From DASZIT01 sp963819695 (GTDB lineage Bacteria > Actinomycetota > Acidimicrobiia > Acidimicrobiales > RAAP-2): a DNA stretch of 64,000 bases. Below the pieces are notes generated by a model. It made no database searches. It was given only the letters and a program-made list of their open reading frames with translations, and was not told where the DNA came from. The DNA lies in contig CAWFXD010000002.1 of assembly GCA_963819695.1 (NCBI GenBank), positions 310,001 through 374,000 of the forward strand, given 5' to 3'. Each line of letters starts with the position of its first letter. The first letter of the stretch is position 1. The position numbers were made by a program, and so were the translations under genes. Shown here piece by piece: positions 63,726 to 64,000 of the stretch.

Positions 63726-64000
63726 CTAGGCGGCCGTCCGTCGTGGCGGAACACCTGACCGCCCTTCATCACGAAGCGGACGTCCTCGGTGACACCGATG
63801 TCGGCCAGCGGGTCGCCGGGCACGGCGATCACATCGGCCAAGAGCCCGGCCTCGAGGCGGCCCCGGTCGTCGACATCGATGAGCTCGGCGGCCACCGTGG
63901 TGGCCGCCCGGATGGCCTGGAGCGGGGTCATGCCCCGGTCCACCAGGGCCACCAGCTCCTTGGCGTTCTTCCCGTGGGGGATGGCCGGCGCATCCGTGCC
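63726..64000 (-). CDS. Amidohydrolase, C-terminal part only (continues beyond window)
   Basis: Reads from the window edge: PAIPHGKNAKELVALVDRGM, TPLQAIRAATTVAAELIDVD, GRLEAGLLADVIAVPGDPLA, VRFVMKGGQVFRH. This is the C-terminal end of an imidazolonepropionase/Xaa-Pro-dipeptidase-like amidohydrolase, with the returning beta-domain strand. As read the frame runs on past the natural end; one indel in the GC-rich tail gives a stop at 63726-63728. Metal-ligand part lies outside the window. Confidence 0.8.
   Translation of the reverse strand, partial: HGCAGHPPREERQGAGGPGGPGHDPAPGHPGGHHGGRRAHRCRRPGPPRGRALGRCDRRARRPAGRHRCHRGRPLRDEGRSGVPPRRTAA

Noticed and set aside
1..64000. CRISPR arrays, tRNA, rRNA, integrase or phage genes
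   Set aside because: No regularly spaced repeats of array size, no cloverleaf-like sequence and no recombinase or structural phage protein was seen. The only phased repeat is the 11-base promoter array at 28391.

Overview
High-GC DNA (by eye about two-thirds G+C) from an actinobacterium. The clues are GTG/TTG starts, ATGA and GTGA gene overlaps, many LLM-class flavin/F420 oxidoreductases, an NDMA-dependent (mycofactocin-type) alcohol dehydrogenase, several cytochromes P450, acyl-CoA dehydrogenase pairs, AveC-family membrane proteins and a double TetR regulator. It suggests an uncultured soil-type actinobacterium (Acidimicrobiia or Mycobacteriales-like) that degrades or modifies lipids, terpenoids, steroids or aromatics. 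No rRNA, tRNA, CRISPR array, integrase or intact insertion sequence was found.

Reading frames are broken very often at 0-25 kb and 41-64 kb, and almost never at 25-41 kb. Both sides of each break still match the family, and at least one break is compensated within about 50 bases. I read most as indel errors in the assembly, so frameshifted genes are annotated at full length with approximate break points. Real truncations appear to be the SGNH hydrolase (25.1 kb), a possible SDR fragment (28.1 kb) and an aldehyde dehydrogenase fragment (53.5 kb).

Layout: 0-11.7 kb, catabolic genes (two P450s, alcohol dehydrogenase, amidohydrolases, epoxide hydrolase, LLM oxidoreductases, VOC protein, aldehyde dehydrogenase). 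12-17.4 kb, a branched-chain-amino-acid-type (Liv) ABC transporter whose permeases, and apparently its second ATPase, are fused. 17.4-25.05 kb, an operon for CoA-linked breakdown (amidohydrolase, LLM monooxygenase, CoA-transferase, CitE-like lyase, DapB-like oxidoreductase, DUF35-thiolase fusion). 25.05-28.5 kb, an apparently inserted segment with TetR, limonene-epoxide-hydrolase-like protein and P450, flanked by gene remnants. 28.5-30.9 kb, a two-subunit acyl-CoA dehydrogenase behind an array of 11-bp-phased repeats. 31-35 kb, a tandem-domain Cys-rich protein, TetR, P450 and SDR. 35-45 kb, VWA + MoxR ATPase, a signal-less periplasmic-binding-type protein, two AveC-family proteins, SDR, aldehyde dehydrogenase and a double TetR. 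44.9-53.5 kb, a second Liv-type transporter operon with an unknown membrane protein and three exported proteins. 54-64 kb, a divergent oxygenase cluster (LLM, two acyl-CoA dehydrogenases, SnoaL-like protein, KshB-like reductase; TauD dioxygenase, SDR, CMD protein, Rieske oxygenase, TetR).

The most interesting signals are regulatory. A 17-bp motif, AACCWAACATYTGTTYC, lies in four promoters between 32.8 and 43.8 kb and appears to define a regulon around the AveC/VWA-MoxR locus. A near-identical palindrome, CTAGCCGATCGGCTAG, links the TetR/Cys-rich gene pair at 32 kb to the second transporter operon 21 kb away. PhoP/RegX3-like 11-bp repeats lie ahead of the acyl-CoA dehydrogenase pair.
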